64,000 bases of DNA from CAJCJE01 sp036494465 (GCA_036494465.1 DASXOJ010000271.1:12803-76802), one strand, 5' to 3'; numbered from the stretch's first letter, positions 1 to 7,937 are shown. Notes: generated by a model from the letters alone, not told the origin. Program-made: numbers and translations.

Positions 1-652
1 CCTCCGACACCGTGCCGGGTTGGGCGGCGAGCGCCCGCTTGACCGCACCGATCACCCCGGTCTCACCGATGGTGTCGAACCATCCTGCTGCCACCCGATT
101 CAGTTCCTGCGGGATGCTCACCGTCGAGCGGGGACGGTCGGGCGGCGCGAGGCTGGTGTCCATCCGGTAGACGACCGCGTCGGACAGCGCGGTGAACTGC
201 TCCTGGTCGGGCTCCTCGATGCCCATCAGCGCGCAGATCGTGAACAGTGCCAACGGGTTGCCGACCTCGGTGACGAAGTCGAAGACCGGTTCGCAGGCCA
301 GGCGGGCGAACCGCGCGGCGAGCATCTTCTCGGCGCGGGCACAGATCGCGTCCATGTCCTGGCCGCGCAGGGCGCTGATGAACATCCTGCGCACCGGCAC
401 CTGCTCGGGCGGGTCGAGGAACTGGACGGTCAGTTTGGATTCCGGGACGTCCTGACCGCCCCGGCGCGGGTCGGCCGCGAACGTGTGCACGTCCTGGAGG
501 ACGGCGAGGCAGTCGCGGTAGCGGGTCAGGATCCAGCTCTCCAGCCGATCGTGCCAGAACACCGGCGCGGATGAGCGCAGCGCGTGGTAGACCGAGTACG
601 GGTCGGCCAGCGTGGCCGGGTCCATGGGTTCGTAGAGAACGGTCGTCGTCAT
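1..652 (-). CDS. Cytochrome P450, N-terminal part (runs off the window)
   Basis: About 217 residues are visible and the haem-binding end lies beyond base 1. The N-terminus, MTTTVLYEPMDPATLADPY, followed by a segment ending RYRDCLAVL, is the usual start of soluble bacterial CYP enzymes. A C-helix-like LDPPEQVPVRRMF segment follows. The ATG at 652 is preceded by AAAGGAGA about 11 bases upstream. It is the last visible gene of a minus-strand operon and lies 127 bp after a seven-codon ORF encoding MRYDWDQ. By analogy with biarylitide loci it may oxidatively crosslink aromatic side chains of that peptide (inference). It could equally hydroxylate an NRPS-bound amino acid. The family call is firm but the substrate is unknown. 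Confidence 0.88.
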   Translation of the reverse strand, partial: MTTTVLYEPMDPATLADPYSVYHALRSSAPVFWHDRLESWILTRYRDCLAVLQDVHTFAADPRRGGQDVPESKLTVQFLDPPEQVPVRRMFISALRGQDMDAICARAEKMLAARFARLACEPVFDFVTEVGNPLALFTICALMGIEEPDQEQFTALSDAVVYRMDTSLAPPDRPRSTVSIPQELNRVAAGWFDTIGETGVIGAVKRALAAQPGTVSE

Positions 653-702
653 CGCGGTCCATCTCTCCTTTCGCGTATCCGGCGTTCGTGCCACCAAACG
701 GC

Positions 703-739
703 ACTCGCCGGGCGCCGCGCATTGCGGTGCCCGGCGAGT
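703..739 (-). promoter_or_regulatory. Strong hairpin between the mini-ORF and the P450 gene
   Basis: ACTCGCCGGGC at 703-713 is perfectly complementary to GCCCGGCGAGT at 729-739. Inner pairing CCGC/GCGG (715-718 with 724-727) extends it to a stem of about 16 bp with a 5-base loop. On the minus-strand RNA there is one C-A mismatch and no U-run after the stem. That suggests RNA processing, stabilisation or partial attenuation rather than full termination. On the plus strand a T5 run follows, but no plus-strand gene was found there. Confidence 0.6.
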
Positions 740-779
740 AATTGCTTTTTCAGCTGTGGCCGCCTGTCGCGGCTTCGGC

Positions 780-803
780 TCACTGGTCCCAGTCGTAACG
801 CAT
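780..803 (-). CDS. Seven-codon ORF MRYDWDQ, candidate minimal RiPP precursor
   Basis: ATG CGT TAC GAC TGG GAC CAG TGA reads on the minus strand, 35 bp after the exporter gene and 127 bp before the P450 gene. A purine-rich Shine-Dalgarno-like tract (GGAGAGGGGGA) precedes the ATG, with its GGGGGA part 7 bases upstream. Biarylitide precursors are MRYYH-type pentapeptides encoded directly upstream of a P450 that joins the Tyr and His side chains. Here the MRY start is kept, Tyr3 is followed by Trp5 (Y-x-W), and two extra residues follow. The match in start, length class and position is seen directly; that it is a RiPP precursor is inference. A regulatory leader peptide acting with the downstream hairpin is the main alternative. 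Confidence 0.55.
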   Translation of the reverse strand: MRYDWDQ

Positions 804-838
804 TTGGGGTTCCCCCTCTCCGTTCTTGGCTGATTTGA

Positions 839-2080
839 TTATTGGCTGGCCGGGAATACGTTTGGGTATACACGGCGCAGGTTTTTCTCGGCGGTCGGTT
901 TACGCAGGTACAGCCACAGTGCGGTGCCGAGAATCGCGAACCCGGCCAATGCCATGGCGGTGCCGGGCACCACGAGTTCGGCTATCGCGCCGAACACGGA
1001 CGGCCCGAGCCCTTGTGCCGTCTGCAAACCGGCAGCGAGCAGTGCGAACGCCTGACCTTGCAGATCAGCGGGAACGGCGACAAGAAACGCCTTCTGCACG
1101 CACAGGCCGTAGCCGAAGCCGCAGCCGGTGAACACCAGCAGCGCCGCGGTGCCCACAAGAGACGGTTGCCATACCAGCGGCACCAACCCGGCGCCCATGA
1201 TGGACACCAACGGCACTAGCAGCCGATCTCGCGCGCGCGGCGTGAACAACCGGCCGACGAGCAGATTCCCGATGATCATCCCGACCGGTAGGCACGCCAG
1301 CAGCAAACCCGCGCTGCCACTGGGAAAACCGCGATCCGCCGCGTACGCGACGACCAGCCCCTCGGCGCTGGCCACCAGGCACGACGGCAGCCACTGCGCG
1401 AACATCAACCGCCGGATCATCCGGTCACCGAGCACCGCGACCGTGCCCGCCCAGTTGGTCAGGCGGGCGGCGGTGCGCGGCACCGGCGCCATGCTCGATA
1501 GCAGTAGCAACACCAGCAGACAGGCGAACAGGTGCGCGCAGGCGGTGACCAGCAACGCGTGCCGGGCGCCGAACGCGGCCACGGCACCGCCACCGATGGC
1601 CAGCCCGGCCAGTTGCGCGACCGAGGAGGTGACGTTCCACAGCGACCGGCCGAGCACGTACGCGTCGCCGGTCAGCGCCTTGGCCATCAACCGGCTCGCC
1701 GCGCCGGAGAACACCGGCGTGAACGCACCGACCGCCGCCACGATGACCAGGCTCGACCAGGTCGGCATTGGCAGCGTGCCGAGCAATATCGCGGCGACGC
1801 ATTCCAGCGCGTAGCCTGCGGCTATCAGTTCGCGGGGCCGCACCCGGTCGGCGAGCGCGCCGAGCAGTACCCCGCCCAGAGCTTGCGGCAGGAACGCGAT
1901 GCCGTAGGTCAGCGCGGCGAGCAAAGGCGAATTCGTGGTTGTGAACACCAGCACCGACAGCGCGACGGTGCGCAGTGTGTCGGCGGCGATGGCCAGCAAC
2001 CGGGAGCCGATCAGTACCCGGAACCGCGGATTGGCCAGGACTTCGCGATAGCTCGCTTTCTGTTGCGATGTGGTCGCCAT
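839..2080 (-). CDS. MFS drug-exporter-like permease
   Basis: 413 residues with about twelve hydrophobic helices. The central loop and the ALADRVRPRELIAAG stretch after helix 2 resemble the MFS motif between helices 2 and 3. The start is the ATG at 2080 (MATTSQQKAS); the longer frame upstream lies inside the preceding regulator gene. It begins one base after that gene's stop, so the two are translationally coupled. Within an operon of NRPS, P450 and regulators it is most likely the exporter or self-protection pump for the product (inference). Substrate cannot be read from the sequence. Confidence 0.88.
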   Translation of the reverse strand: MATTSQQKASYREVLANPRFRVLIGSRLLAIAADTLRTVALSVLVFTTTNSPLLAALTYGIAFLPQALGGVLLGALADRVRPRELIAAGYALECVAAILLGTLPMPTWSSLVIVAAVGAFTPVFSGAASRLMAKALTGDAYVLGRSLWNVTSSVAQLAGLAIGGGAVAAFGARHALLVTACAHLFACLLVLLLLSSMAPVPRTAARLTNWAGTVAVLGDRMIRRLMFAQWLPSCLVASAEGLVVAYAADRGFPSGSAGLLLACLPVGMIIGNLLVGRLFTPRARDRLLVPLVSIMGAGLVPLVWQPSLVGTAALLVFTGCGFGYGLCVQKAFLVAVPADLQGQAFALLAAGLQTAQGLGPSVFGAIAELVVPGTAMALAGFAILGTALWLYLRKPTAEKNLRRVYPNVFPASQ

Positions 2081-2081
2081 T

Positions 2082-2864
2082 TCAGGCGACGTGGTTTTGG
2101 AGTTCGCGCACGTCGTCGACCAGGATTTCCTGATGCGTGCGCCGCAGTTCCGGTCCGGGATCGACACCGAGTTCGTGGCGCAGCTGCGCGCGGGTGTTGC
2201 CGTACACGGTGATGGCCTCGCCCCGCCGGCCGGTCTGGTGCAGCGCGCGCATCAACTGCCCGGCGAACCGTTCCCGCCAGGGGTGTTCACGCACGAACTG
2301 GCGCAGCTCGGGGATGACCCGGGCGGCCATGCCGACCCGCAGGCTGGTCTCGACGTAGTCCTCGATCAGCATCAGCCTGCGCTCGATCAGCCGTTCGCGT
2401 TCGGCCGCCAGCCTCATGGCGGACGGCACGTTCTGGAACGGCTCATCCCGCCACAGCTCCAGCGCCTTCTTCATGGCGGTCAACGCACCCAGCAGGTCGT
2501 GGTCCGCGCGCAGCCGTTCGCCGTCCTCGATCAACGACTCGAACACGTCCAGATCGACCTCGTGCGGCGCGGCGTTCAGCTGGTAGCCCGCGCCCACCGC
2601 GACCAACGGTCCCGAGTCGCCGCCGCCGAGCGACTGGCGCAGCCGCCACACGTAGGTGTGCAGGTTCTTGCGGGCGGACACCGGAGGGTCGTCCTCCCAC
2701 AGCGCGTCCACCATCCGTTCGATGGAGACCGGCCTGCCCCGGTTCAACAGGAGCAGGGTGAGCACCGTGCGCTGTTTCGCGCGGGCCAGCGGAATGCGCG
2801 TCCGGTTCTGGTCGAGCGCCTCGACCGTGCCGAGAACAAAGTAACGCAAGGTCACTACTCCCAT
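2082..2864 (-). CDS. SARP-family transcriptional activator (short type)
   Basis: 260 residues with the two-part layout of small Streptomyces antibiotic regulatory proteins. An OmpR-like winged helix (residues about 4-95, with RAKQRTVLTLLLLNRG and HTYVWRLRQSLG) is followed by a bacterial transcriptional activation domain (about 100-250, ending GVDPGPELRRTHQEIL). There is no ATPase domain. ATG 2864 gives a 10-base overlap with the NRPS stop; a GTG at 2855 is the alternative. SARPs bind heptamer repeats near TCGAGCG, and three such heptamers lie upstream of the first gene of this operon. It therefore probably activates its own operon (inference). Confidence 0.9.
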   Translation of the reverse strand: MGVVTLRYFVLGTVEALDQNRTRIPLARAKQRTVLTLLLLNRGRPVSIERMVDALWEDDPPVSARKNLHTYVWRLRQSLGGGDSGPLVAVGAGYQLNAAPHEVDLDVFESLIEDGERLRADHDLLGALTAMKKALELWRDEPFQNVPSAMRLAAERERLIERRLMLIEDYVETSLRVGMAARVIPELRQFVREHPWRERFAGQLMRALHQTGRRGEAITVYGNTRAQLRHELGVDPGPELRRTHQEILVDDVRELQNHVA

Positions 2865-5797
2865 CGGTGTGCATCCAGTCGCTCCCGCACCTGGTGGATC
2901 AGCTCGGTGACGAGGTCGTCGTCGAGCACGGCCGGGTCGTGGGTGAACCGCAGCCGCGCGCCATCGGTGACGAACAGCTCGACCACGAACTCTGTGCGCG
3001 TCCAAGGAATTTCGTGTTGCCGCCCGATCCGGGTGTCGCAACCGGACAGTCGAAGTGCAGGCGCCGGCGAGTCCTGCACGGCGACGATCACCTGGTAGAG
3101 CGGGTGCCGCGCGCTCCGCGCCGGTTTGCTCAGCCGGACCACCTCGGCGAAGGACACGTCGCTGTTCGCGAGCGCGTCGCGCACCGCCAGCTTTGGGTCG
3201 GCACCGACCCGGACGCAGACCGTGTCGATGAGGCAGCCGATCGGCCGCTGGAGTTCCTCGGTGCCGCGCCGGTTGACCGGCACGCCCACCCCGAAGTCCG
3301 ACCGACCGGTGCAGGCCGTCACTGCCTCGGACACCGCCGCGAGCAGCACCGCGAGCCTGCTGGTTTCCTTTGCCCGCGCGGATTCGTCGATCCCGGCCAG
3401 CGCGACCGGGTGCTCGACGACGCGCGGCAGTTCGCCTGCCCGGCCGGGCGCTGGCCAGTTCATCGCGGGCAGGCCGCGCAGGGCGTTCGCCCAGTAGGAG
3501 CGTTGCGCGTCCAGGTCGGCGGCTTCGGCGAGGCCGGTCAGCATGTCGAAGGTGGCGGTAGGGCCGGGCACCGGTTGCGGGAAACCGGGTTCGGAGTTCG
3601 CGCACCGGGCCGCGTAGGCGAGGCCGAGATCGGCGGTGAGCAGGTGTTGCGACCAGCCATCGAAGGCGATGTGGTGCACCGCGATCCCGAATCGGGACGT
3701 TTCGTTCTCCTGCGCCAGCACCGCGCGCCAGACCAGCCCCTTGGCCAGGTCGAACGGTGTGTACAGTGCGGCATCGAGATCGGCCTGCCCGCCGGTGATC
3801 TCGACGAACTCGGCAGGCGTGTCCGACGCGACCAGCAGCGTCCGTTCCCCCGATGTGTACCGCGCGCTCAGGTAACCGTGCCTGCGGTGCACGTCCTGCA
3901 CGGCGGCGCGCAGCGCGTCGACCTGGGGCGTGCCGTCGAGGACCCAGTTCTGCACGCAGAAGTTCGCGGTGTCGTCGCCGGAGATCAGGTGCGACAACAG
4001 GAACGAGTGCTGCGATGCGGTCAGCGGTGTACCGGACCCGCTCGTGCCGCTGGCGCGGGGCGCGCTCCGCCCGGCCAGCCACTGCGCCAGGTCACGCACG
4101 GTCGGCGCGCGCAACAGTGCGGACACCGGGATGTAGCGGTCCAGCCGGGTGCTCAGCCGCGCACACAGTCGAACCGCGTCCAGCGAGGTCGCGCCGAGCG
4201 CGAACAGCGACGCCGACGGATCGATCGACGCCTGCCCGAGCAGGCTCCCGGCCTCGGCCGCGACGATCTCGTCGACCGTTCCGCCCGCCGCCACCACGAG
4301 CGTCGCCCGCGACAACCGTGCTTCGTGCGCGCGCAGCAATGCCGATTTGTCGACTTTTCCGTTGCTGGACAACGGGAACTCGGTGACCGCGATGACGTGG
4401 TCCGGGACCGAATAGGCGGGCAGCGCGGCACGGAGCGCTGCGCGCAGCGCCTCCTCGTCCTCGCTGATGTGGAACAGCGCCAGCGCGGTGACGTTGCCGT
4501 TGTCGTCGCGCACCGGCACGACCGCCGCCCGCCGGACACCGGCGACGCCCTCGGCGACCTGTTCGACGCCTGCCGGTTCGATCCGGTGCCCGCGCACCTT
4601 CACCTGCCGGTCCATCCGGCCGTGGAAGCGCAGGATGCCGTCCGGCCCGACGCTGGCGAGGTCGCCGGTCCGGTACAGCCGGGTCGGTTGCCCGTCGACC
4701 GGAAGGACCACGAACTTCGTCGCGGTCAGCTCGTCGTCGCCGAGGTAACCGATGGCGAGACCGTCACCGGCGATGCACAACTCGCCCGTTTCGCCGTCGG
4801 CGCACTGGCGGCCGTCGAGCATGATCACGTTCCGGGTTCTCGCCACCGTGACGCCGATCGGCACATCGCCATCGACGTCGCAGGGCCGCACCCGGTGCGT
4901 CGAGGAGATCACCGTGCTCTCGACCGGACCGTAGGAGTTGACCAGCGGCAGGTCGGGCAGCGCGGCCAGGAACTCGCCTGCATGTTTGCCGGAAAGCTTC
5001 TCGCCGCCGGTGTACACCACCCGCAACCCGGCGAACGCCCGCACGTCCTCCTCGACGATCAGGTGGAACAGCGCGGTGCTGAGCAGCAACGTGTTCACCC
5101 CGTGCCGGTGCACCAACTCGCGTAGCGCGACCGGGGTCAGCGGGCGTTCGCGGAGCAGTACGCAGGTGCCGCCGTTGACCAGCGGACCCCACAGTTCCCA
5201 CGCGAACGCGTCCCACGGCAACGCGGACACCTGCGCCATCACGGTCGTCTCGTCGAACCGGCCGAACGTGCACGGGTCGAACAGCCGCGTGGTACCGGAA
5301 TGCGGCGAGAGCACCGGTTTGGGCGCGCCGGTACTGCCCGACGTGAAGAAGATCATCGCGCCGCGCCCGTCCTGCGGCGCGATCGCGGGTGGGGAGGCGT
5401 CGACGTCCGCGTCCAGGGCGCCGTCCTCGGCGATGGTGACCAGCCGTCCCGAGAACGCCGCGCTGGGATCATTCGCGATCGCGAGCTGGCCATCGAGCAG
5501 TTCGGCGATCTGCCGCAACCGTTCCGGTGGCCACGCCACGTCGAGCGCGGCGTACGCGGCACCGCAGCGCAGCACGGCCAGCACGGCGATCACCAGTTCG
5601 GTCGATGGCGGCAGCAGCAGCGCAACCACCCGGCCCGGGCCGACGCCCAGTGCGCGCAGTGTCTTCTCGGCGGTGGCCGAGAGCCGGTCGAGTTCGGCGT
5701 AGCTGGTCGACCGGTCACCGTCGACGAGCGCGACGGCATCCGGATTTTCCTTGACCCTGGCGAGGAAACGTTCGTGAATCAGATCGGTGTCGTGCAC
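2855..5797 (-). CDS. Single-module NRPS with A-PCP-C order
   Basis: 980 residues. The adenylation domain (about 1-500) shows A3 FFTSGSTGAPKP near residue 150, A5 NSYGPVE, A7 YRTGD, A8 GRMDRQVKVRGHRIEP and A10 NGKVDK. A carrier domain follows with the phosphopantetheine serine in GATSLDAV (near 537). A terminal condensation domain (about 585-980) has an intact HHIAFDG at about 706. There is no thioesterase. Read by eye, the pocket code is roughly D-A-W-L-V-T-S-V-I, suggesting a hydrophobic residue (weak inference). The GTG at 5797 is preferred because AGAGG sits 6 bases upstream; a GTG at 5818 overlaps the preceding stop. A C-terminal condensation domain implies that it passes its residue to another acceptor. 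Confidence 0.93.
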   Translation of the reverse strand: MHDTDLIHERFLARVKENPDAVALVDGDRSTSYAELDRLSATAEKTLRALGVGPGRVVALLLPPSTELVIAVLAVLRCGAAYAALDVAWPPERLRQIAELLDGQLAIANDPSAAFSGRLVTIAEDGALDADVDASPPAIAPQDGRGAMIFFTSGSTGAPKPVLSPHSGTTRLFDPCTFGRFDETTVMAQVSALPWDAFAWELWGPLVNGGTCVLLRERPLTPVALRELVHRHGVNTLLLSTALFHLIVEEDVRAFAGLRVVYTGGEKLSGKHAGEFLAALPDLPLVNSYGPVESTVISSTHRVRPCDVDGDVPIGVTVARTRNVIMLDGRQCADGETGELCIAGDGLAIGYLGDDELTATKFVVLPVDGQPTRLYRTGDLASVGPDGILRFHGRMDRQVKVRGHRIEPAGVEQVAEGVAGVRRAAVVPVRDDNGNVTALALFHISEDEEALRAALRAALPAYSVPDHVIAVTEFPLSSNGKVDKSALLRAHEARLSRATLVVAAGGTVDEIVAAEAGSLLGQASIDPSASLFALGATSLDAVRLCARLSTRLDRYIPVSALLRAPTVRDLAQWLAGRSAPRASGTSGSGTPLTASQHSFLLSHLISGDDTANFCVQNWVLDGTPQVDALRAAVQDVHRRHGYLSARYTSGERTLLVASDTPAEFVEITGGQADLDAALYTPFDLAKGLVWRAVLAQENETSRFGIAVHHIAFDGWSQHLLTADLGLAYAARCANSEPGFPQPVPGPTATFDMLTGLAEAADLDAQRSYWANALRGLPAMNWPAPGRAGELPRVVEHPVALAGIDESARAKETSRLAVLLAAVSEAVTACTGRSDFGVGVPVNRRGTEELQRPIGCLIDTVCVRVGADPKLAVRDALANSDVSFAEVVRLSKPARSARHPLYQVIVAVQDSPAPALRLSGCDTRIGRQHEIPWTRTEFVVELFVTDGARLRFTHDPAVLDDDLVTELIHQVRERLDAHRWE

Positions 5798-5817
5798 CGT
5801 CGGCCTCTTTTCTCGCA

Positions 5818-6813
5818 CTAGCTCTCGGAAAGCCTGCCGACCATGCCGGTCCACATGTTGGCGCAGTCGCGGGCCACTTCGGAGATCGAGTCCTTGCAGT
5901 GCGGCGGCAGGCTGTCCGCGATCGCGATCCACTGTTCGAGAATGGGCAGGTGCGCGTCGAACAGGCGCAGCAGCGTCCGGCCGTTCTGGGTCAGCCGCAG
6001 CGACGGGTCGTTGCGCAGCTGGTGCAGGATCGTCGCGTGGTCCACCTGCGGCTCGACGGCCTTCCTGGGCCGGTGCGCCGTTTTCTGCTCCGGCACCGCG
6101 AGGACGCCGTCCTTGCGCAGTTGGTCGCGGATGTCCTGGACGGTCGTCGGCGACAGCCCGGCGACGTTCGCGACCTGGCGCAGGGAGGCGGTCGGGTTCC
6201 TGCGCAGGAACTCGCCTGCCGCGCGGCGCCGTTCCAGGATGTTGTTCGGCCGCGTCCGGCCGTCCCGGCCGACCCGCGAGCTCAGCACCGGCACGTCGTC
6301 GGCGGAGTTGGCCCTGATGCCGCCGACCGTCTTGGGCGAGAGTGCGGTGACCGACGCGATCATCCGGTCGGACCACTCCGGGTGCGAGATCATGATGCGC
6401 AGCGCGGCATTGCGCCTGTCCGGAGTGGACAGTGGGAGTCCGTGTGCCGCGTTGGCGAGCACCGCGAGCACGAACGCCTCCTCGGCGCTGCCGTCGAACA
6501 GGCAGGTCGCGATCTCACGCGCGCCGCGTTGCCGGGCCGCGCGCAGCCGGTGGTGCCCGTCGATCACGTGCCTGGTCGCGGCGCGCACGATGATCGGCGG
6601 CGCCGCCGCGCCGGACTCGGCCAGCGTCTGCACGTGGTCGCTGTTCTCCCCGCGCAGCCGGGGCGAGTCGCCGGTGACCAGGTCCTCGATCGCCACCACG
6701 ACGATCGACAGCTCGCCACGCTGGTAATCGCGCCACCAGGCGGCGGGCGGGTGGTCACCTCGTGCTGGTTCCGGCGTTCGGTCGAGTACTTCGGCAGTGG
6801 ACTGATTCGTCAT
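5818..6813 (-). CDS. StrR-like pathway regulator (ParB-like domain plus HTH)
   Basis: 331 residues. The N-terminal half resembles the ParB nuclease-like fold, with VIDGHHRLRAARQRGA at about 83-98. Two helix-turn-helix-like segments follow (about 147-167 and 209-232, the latter LRQVANVAGLSPTTVQ). This is the arrangement of StrR, NovG and Bbr, cluster-specific activators of antibiotic genes, rather than of chromosome-partition ParB, which has a ParA partner. AGGGGG lies 7 bases before the ATG. It sits between the OCD-like gene and the NRPS in the same operon. I did not recognise a GTTC-type StrR operator nearby. Confidence 0.82.
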   Translation of the reverse strand: MTNQSTAEVLDRTPEPARGDHPPAAWWRDYQRGELSIVVVAIEDLVTGDSPRLRGENSDHVQTLAESGAAAPPIIVRAATRHVIDGHHRLRAARQRGAREIATCLFDGSAEEAFVLAVLANAAHGLPLSTPDRRNAALRIMISHPEWSDRMIASVTALSPKTVGGIRANSADDVPVLSSRVGRDGRTRPNNILERRRAAGEFLRRNPTASLRQVANVAGLSPTTVQDIRDQLRKDGVLAVPEQKTAHRPRKAVEPQVDHATILHQLRNDPSLRLTQNGRTLLRLFDAHLPILEQWIAIADSLPPHCKDSISEVARDCANMWTGMVGRLSES

Positions 6814-6840
6814 GACTGGACCCCCTGTCCGTCGTGCTGA

Positions 6841-7569
6841 TCAGTGGCGTGCGGTGATCGGGCTTTCGGTGTCGAGTCGGTGGATGGCACGGGCCAGCGC
6901 GACATCCGGCGCGGCGGTGTCGGAGAGGTCGACCAGCAGAACGTCGTCGGGCCGGGTGCGACCGGGATGCTCGCCCGCGAGCACCTGGCGCAGCTCCGCC
7001 TCCCGGTACTCCTCGGCGATCCCGTTGGCCAGGTCGTGAACCAGGTCGCGACCGCTCGCGTTCACCACGACCGCGCCCATCGGCGCGTGCACGCCAGGCA
7101 GTGCGGGCAGTTCGTCCATGACCACGACCAGGCTCGCCCCGAACACCGCGTCCGCCGTGCTGGGCGTGATCGACAGGTCGACGCCGGCCGCCGCGAACTC
7201 CGCCGCCAGCCCGGCGTCCGCGACCGAATAGATGGCCAACTGGCTGAGGCCGGGCAGACACCGTGCCAACGTCCCGCACAACAGGCGCGCGGCCGGGCTG
7301 GAACCCAGCACCGCCGCGGTGATCACGGTCGGCACCAGCAGCGCGCGTGCGGCGAGCACGGTCAGCACCGCGTACCGGCAGGCCCGCAGGTCCGCCGCCG
7401 CGAACGACGCGACAGCATCGCCGTCAGGATTCCTGAGCAGAGCGAGCTCGCCGGACTGGTCGACCGTCCAGTGCTGGTCCGGTTCGGCGGTCAGCAACTC
7501 GGCCGGATCCAGCTCGCGCAGGGCGCGAGCCACATCCTCGTGGCTGAGCCGGCGACAATCCCCGCCCAT
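6841..7569 (-). CDS. Shortened ornithine cyclodeaminase/mu-crystallin-like protein
   Basis: 242 residues, against about 320 or more for the family. A Rossmann-like segment around residues 85-115 (VITAAVLGSSPAARLLCGTL), then ALPGVHAPMGAVVVNASGRD, resembles the nucleotide-binding half of ornithine cyclodeaminase/SbnB proteins. The N-terminal half that supplies substrate residues is much reduced. The ATG at 7569 has GAGGGAG 8 bases upstream. It is the first gene of the NRPS/P450 operon and lies just downstream of three SARP heptamers. Relatives make unusual amino acids such as proline or 2,3-diaminopropionate precursors; whether this one is catalytic is unclear. Family assignment is by eye only. 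Confidence 0.5.
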   Translation of the reverse strand: MGGDCRRLSHEDVARALRELDPAELLTAEPDQHWTVDQSGELALLRNPDGDAVASFAAADLRACRYAVLTVLAARALLVPTVITAAVLGSSPAARLLCGTLARCLPGLSQLAIYSVADAGLAAEFAAAGVDLSITPSTADAVFGASLVVVMDELPALPGVHAPMGAVVVNASGRDLVHDLANGIAEEYREAELRQVLAGEHPGRTRPDDVLLVDLSDTAAPDVALARAIHRLDTESPITARH

Positions 7570-7602
7570 CGGCGTACTCCCTCGGTGCCCGTTCCATGCC
7601 CG

Positions 7603-7630
7603 CTCGATGCGAACTCGATCCACGCTCGAT
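7603..7630 (-). promoter_or_regulatory. Triple SARP-type heptamer repeat (TCGAGCG-like, 11-bp period)
   Basis: On the plus strand CTCGAT occurs at 7603-7608, 7614-7619 and 7625-7630, exactly 11 bp apart. Read on the minus strand the heptamers are TCGAGCG, TCGAGTT and TCGAGCG. SARP activators such as ActII-ORF4 recognise TCGAG-type heptamers repeated at 11 or 22 bp. The block ends 33 bp before the start of the OCD-like gene, so it is placed to activate the operon that contains the SARP gene. Confidence 0.72.
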
Positions 7631-7807
7631 CCGGGTCTGACACCGTCATGGTCACGAATCCGGCTTCTGCTTCGCTTCCGATTGCCTTCTGATCGGGGGA
7701 AGCTGGACGAGTAGTCGATGAGAAGCACAGTCCGGTCGACTGATGTCACCAACCGGACGGCACAGCAACTCACCGGCCGCAAAACTGGGGACTGGGGAAG
7801 GACGATC

Positions 7808-7876
7808 ATGTCGAACAGCTACGGACTGAAGACAGCGAGTCGTACCGCACTGGGGCAGGACGACACGCACTGGTGA
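7808..7876 (+). CDS. Small ORF, 22 residues (52 from an upstream ATG)
   Basis: ATG at 7808 has GGAAGGA five bases upstream, an excellent ribosome site. The peptide starts MSNSYGLK and ends GQDDTHW. An in-frame ATG at 7718 (after an in-frame TAG) would give 52 residues starting MRSTVRST, with GGACGAG as a weaker site. A perfect 14-bp terminator follows 16 bases after the stop. It is divergent from the NRPS/P450 operon, with the SARP heptamers between them. I do not recognise the peptide. It could be a secreted signal, a second precursor or a regulator. Confidence 0.5.
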   Translation: MSNSYGLKTASRTALGQDDTHW

Positions 7877-7892
7877 TCGACCGGGGAACAGG

Positions 7893-7926
7893 ACGAGGGG
7901 CCGGTGCGCGCACACCGGCCCCTCGT
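7893..7926. terminator. Bidirectional intrinsic terminator
   Basis: ACGAGGGGCCGGTG (7893-7906) pairs perfectly with CACCGGCCCCTCGT (7913-7926) around a 6-base loop. TCGTTTCTTGTT follows on the plus strand. It sits between the small plus-strand ORF and the 3' end of the AfsR-like gene, which reads toward it. Confidence 0.85.
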
Positions 7927-7937
7927 TCGTTTCTTGT

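Noticed and set aside
2867..5125. Long plus-strand open frame (752 codons)
   Set aside because: Antisense to the NRPS gene; composition is Arg/Gly/Val-rich low-information translation with no recognisable domain. It is a GC-rich shadow.
5818..6813. Chromosome-partition ParB
   Set aside because: No ParA gene or parS site alongside, and the gene lies in an NRPS operon; the StrR-type regulator reading fits better.
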